Shown: one piece after another, positions 55,961 to 56,199 of the stretch
Position numbering within the stretch: the stretch's first letter is position 1
How the letters are laid out: the number at the start of each line of letters is the position of its first letter
DNA from: Akkermansia muciniphila
GTDB taxonomy: Bacteria; Verrucomicrobiota; Verrucomicrobiia; Verrucomicrobiales; Akkermansiaceae
DNA length: 56,199 bases
Assembly: GCA_945883695.1 (NCBI GenBank)
Contig: CAMCYK010000008.1
Span: 1 to 56,199, forward strand
Direction of reading: 5' to 3'
Notes under the pieces: generated by a model
What the model saw: the letters and a program-made list of their open reading frames with translations, nothing else
What the model was told of the DNA's origin: nothing
Databases searched by the model: none
Position numbers and translations under genes: made by a program

Positions 55961-56079
55961 CCCGGGGATCTCGAGCATTTCAGCGAGGAGGGCTGCAAGC
56001 TTGCGTTGCGGTCGCGGTCAAGTCGTCCGGCTTGCCCAAGCCCAACCGCAATCCGGAGCGGATGTCGACGCCGACTTGT

Positions 56080-56199
56080 TCAGCGATGCTCGATGAGCTC
56101 CTCGAGCGGGAAGCGCGCCTTCGGCGCGGCGGCGTATTTGTCGGCGGGGGAGCGATAACCGGCGGCGCAGGCGACCGATGTGGTGTAGCCGCTGCCGAT
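56080..56199 (-). CDS. nitroreductase-family protein, C-terminal end (cut by window edge)
   Basis: The last 39 codons are visible, ending at a TGA at 56080-56082. The sequence VACAAGYRSPADKYAAAPKA with RFPLEELIEHR matches the C-terminus of NfsB/NAD(P)H-dependent nitroreductases (a GYR...D.YA..PK.RFP..E pattern). These are FMN flavoenzymes that reduce nitro compounds or quinones. The start and most of the domain lie beyond the window. It is upstream of, and in the same direction as, the halogenase-like gene, with a gap of 101-119 bases. Confidence 0.8.
   Translation of the reverse strand: MGSGYTTSVACAAGYRSPADKYAAAPKARFPLEELIEHR

Overview
The window looks like a chromosomal segment of a Verrucomicrobiota bacterium, probably Verrucomicrobiales (Luteolibacter/Haloferula-like). 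The evidence is a Planctomycetes/Verrucomicrobia-type degradation module (PSCyt1-PSCyt2-PSD1 cytochrome protein, DUF1501 protein, ThuA/dehydrogenase/cytochrome c giant), a PEP-CTERM protein, an autotransporter-type beta-strand repeat protein, a long SecA (about 1059 aa) with a SEC-C tail, and high GC in most of the DNA. The genus is inference.

Layout. Bases 1-6.8 kb are visibly lower in GC and look like an acquired segment: an ISL3-type transposase end, an XRE repressor, and a four-gene cotranscribed set (secreted protein, thrombospondin-repeat amidase, lipoprotein, frameshifted PEP-CTERM protein). From 5.6 to 13.7 kb, on the minus strand, lies the most interesting locus. It is a phosphorylation-linked Ter system: TerC, two short TerY-like VWA proteins, a pseudokinase/Ig-like/PP2C fusion, a Ser/Thr-type kinase with a Zn ribbon, a third VWA protein with a TerY-C zinc domain, and a TerB/Zn-ribbon protein. 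GC content changes abruptly between the last two genes.

From 13.9 to 25.5 kb a plus-strand polymer-degradation module encodes a sialate O-acetylesterase, a PSD1 cytochrome protein, a DUF1501 protein and a 1452-aa ThuA/F5-8C/dehydrogenase/HEAT/cytochrome c protein. It is followed by a decayed DUF1080 hydrolase. From 26 to 30.3 kb there is a transglutaminase-DUF2126 protein, a frameshifted small gene, a decayed copy of the 3' end of the transglutaminase gene, and a four-hairpin palindromic element. From 30.3 to 36 kb come a small secreted protein, a heparinase II/III-like protein, and an envelope operon (L,D-transpeptidase, parvulin-type PPIase, endonuclease/exonuclease/phosphatase lipoprotein).

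At 36-37.1 kb are two tandem tRNA-Gln genes with duplicated promoters and an HTH protein gene with a strong terminator. At 37.2-39.5 kb is a polar amino acid ABC transporter, then secA and an SDR. At 43.9-44.6 kb is a VapBC pair downstream of a Mn/Fe-type ABC transporter operon (44.6-48.2 kb), which has a DtxR/MntR-like palindrome upstream. The right end carries an aldo/keto reductase behind a perfect palindrome, the beta-strand-repeat protein with an in-frame duplicated start region, a flavin-dependent halogenase-like protein, and the tail of a nitroreductase.

No CRISPR array, rRNA, prophage or replication origin was seen. Several start codons are uncertain because Shine-Dalgarno sequences are weak in this genome; these are flagged in the entries.
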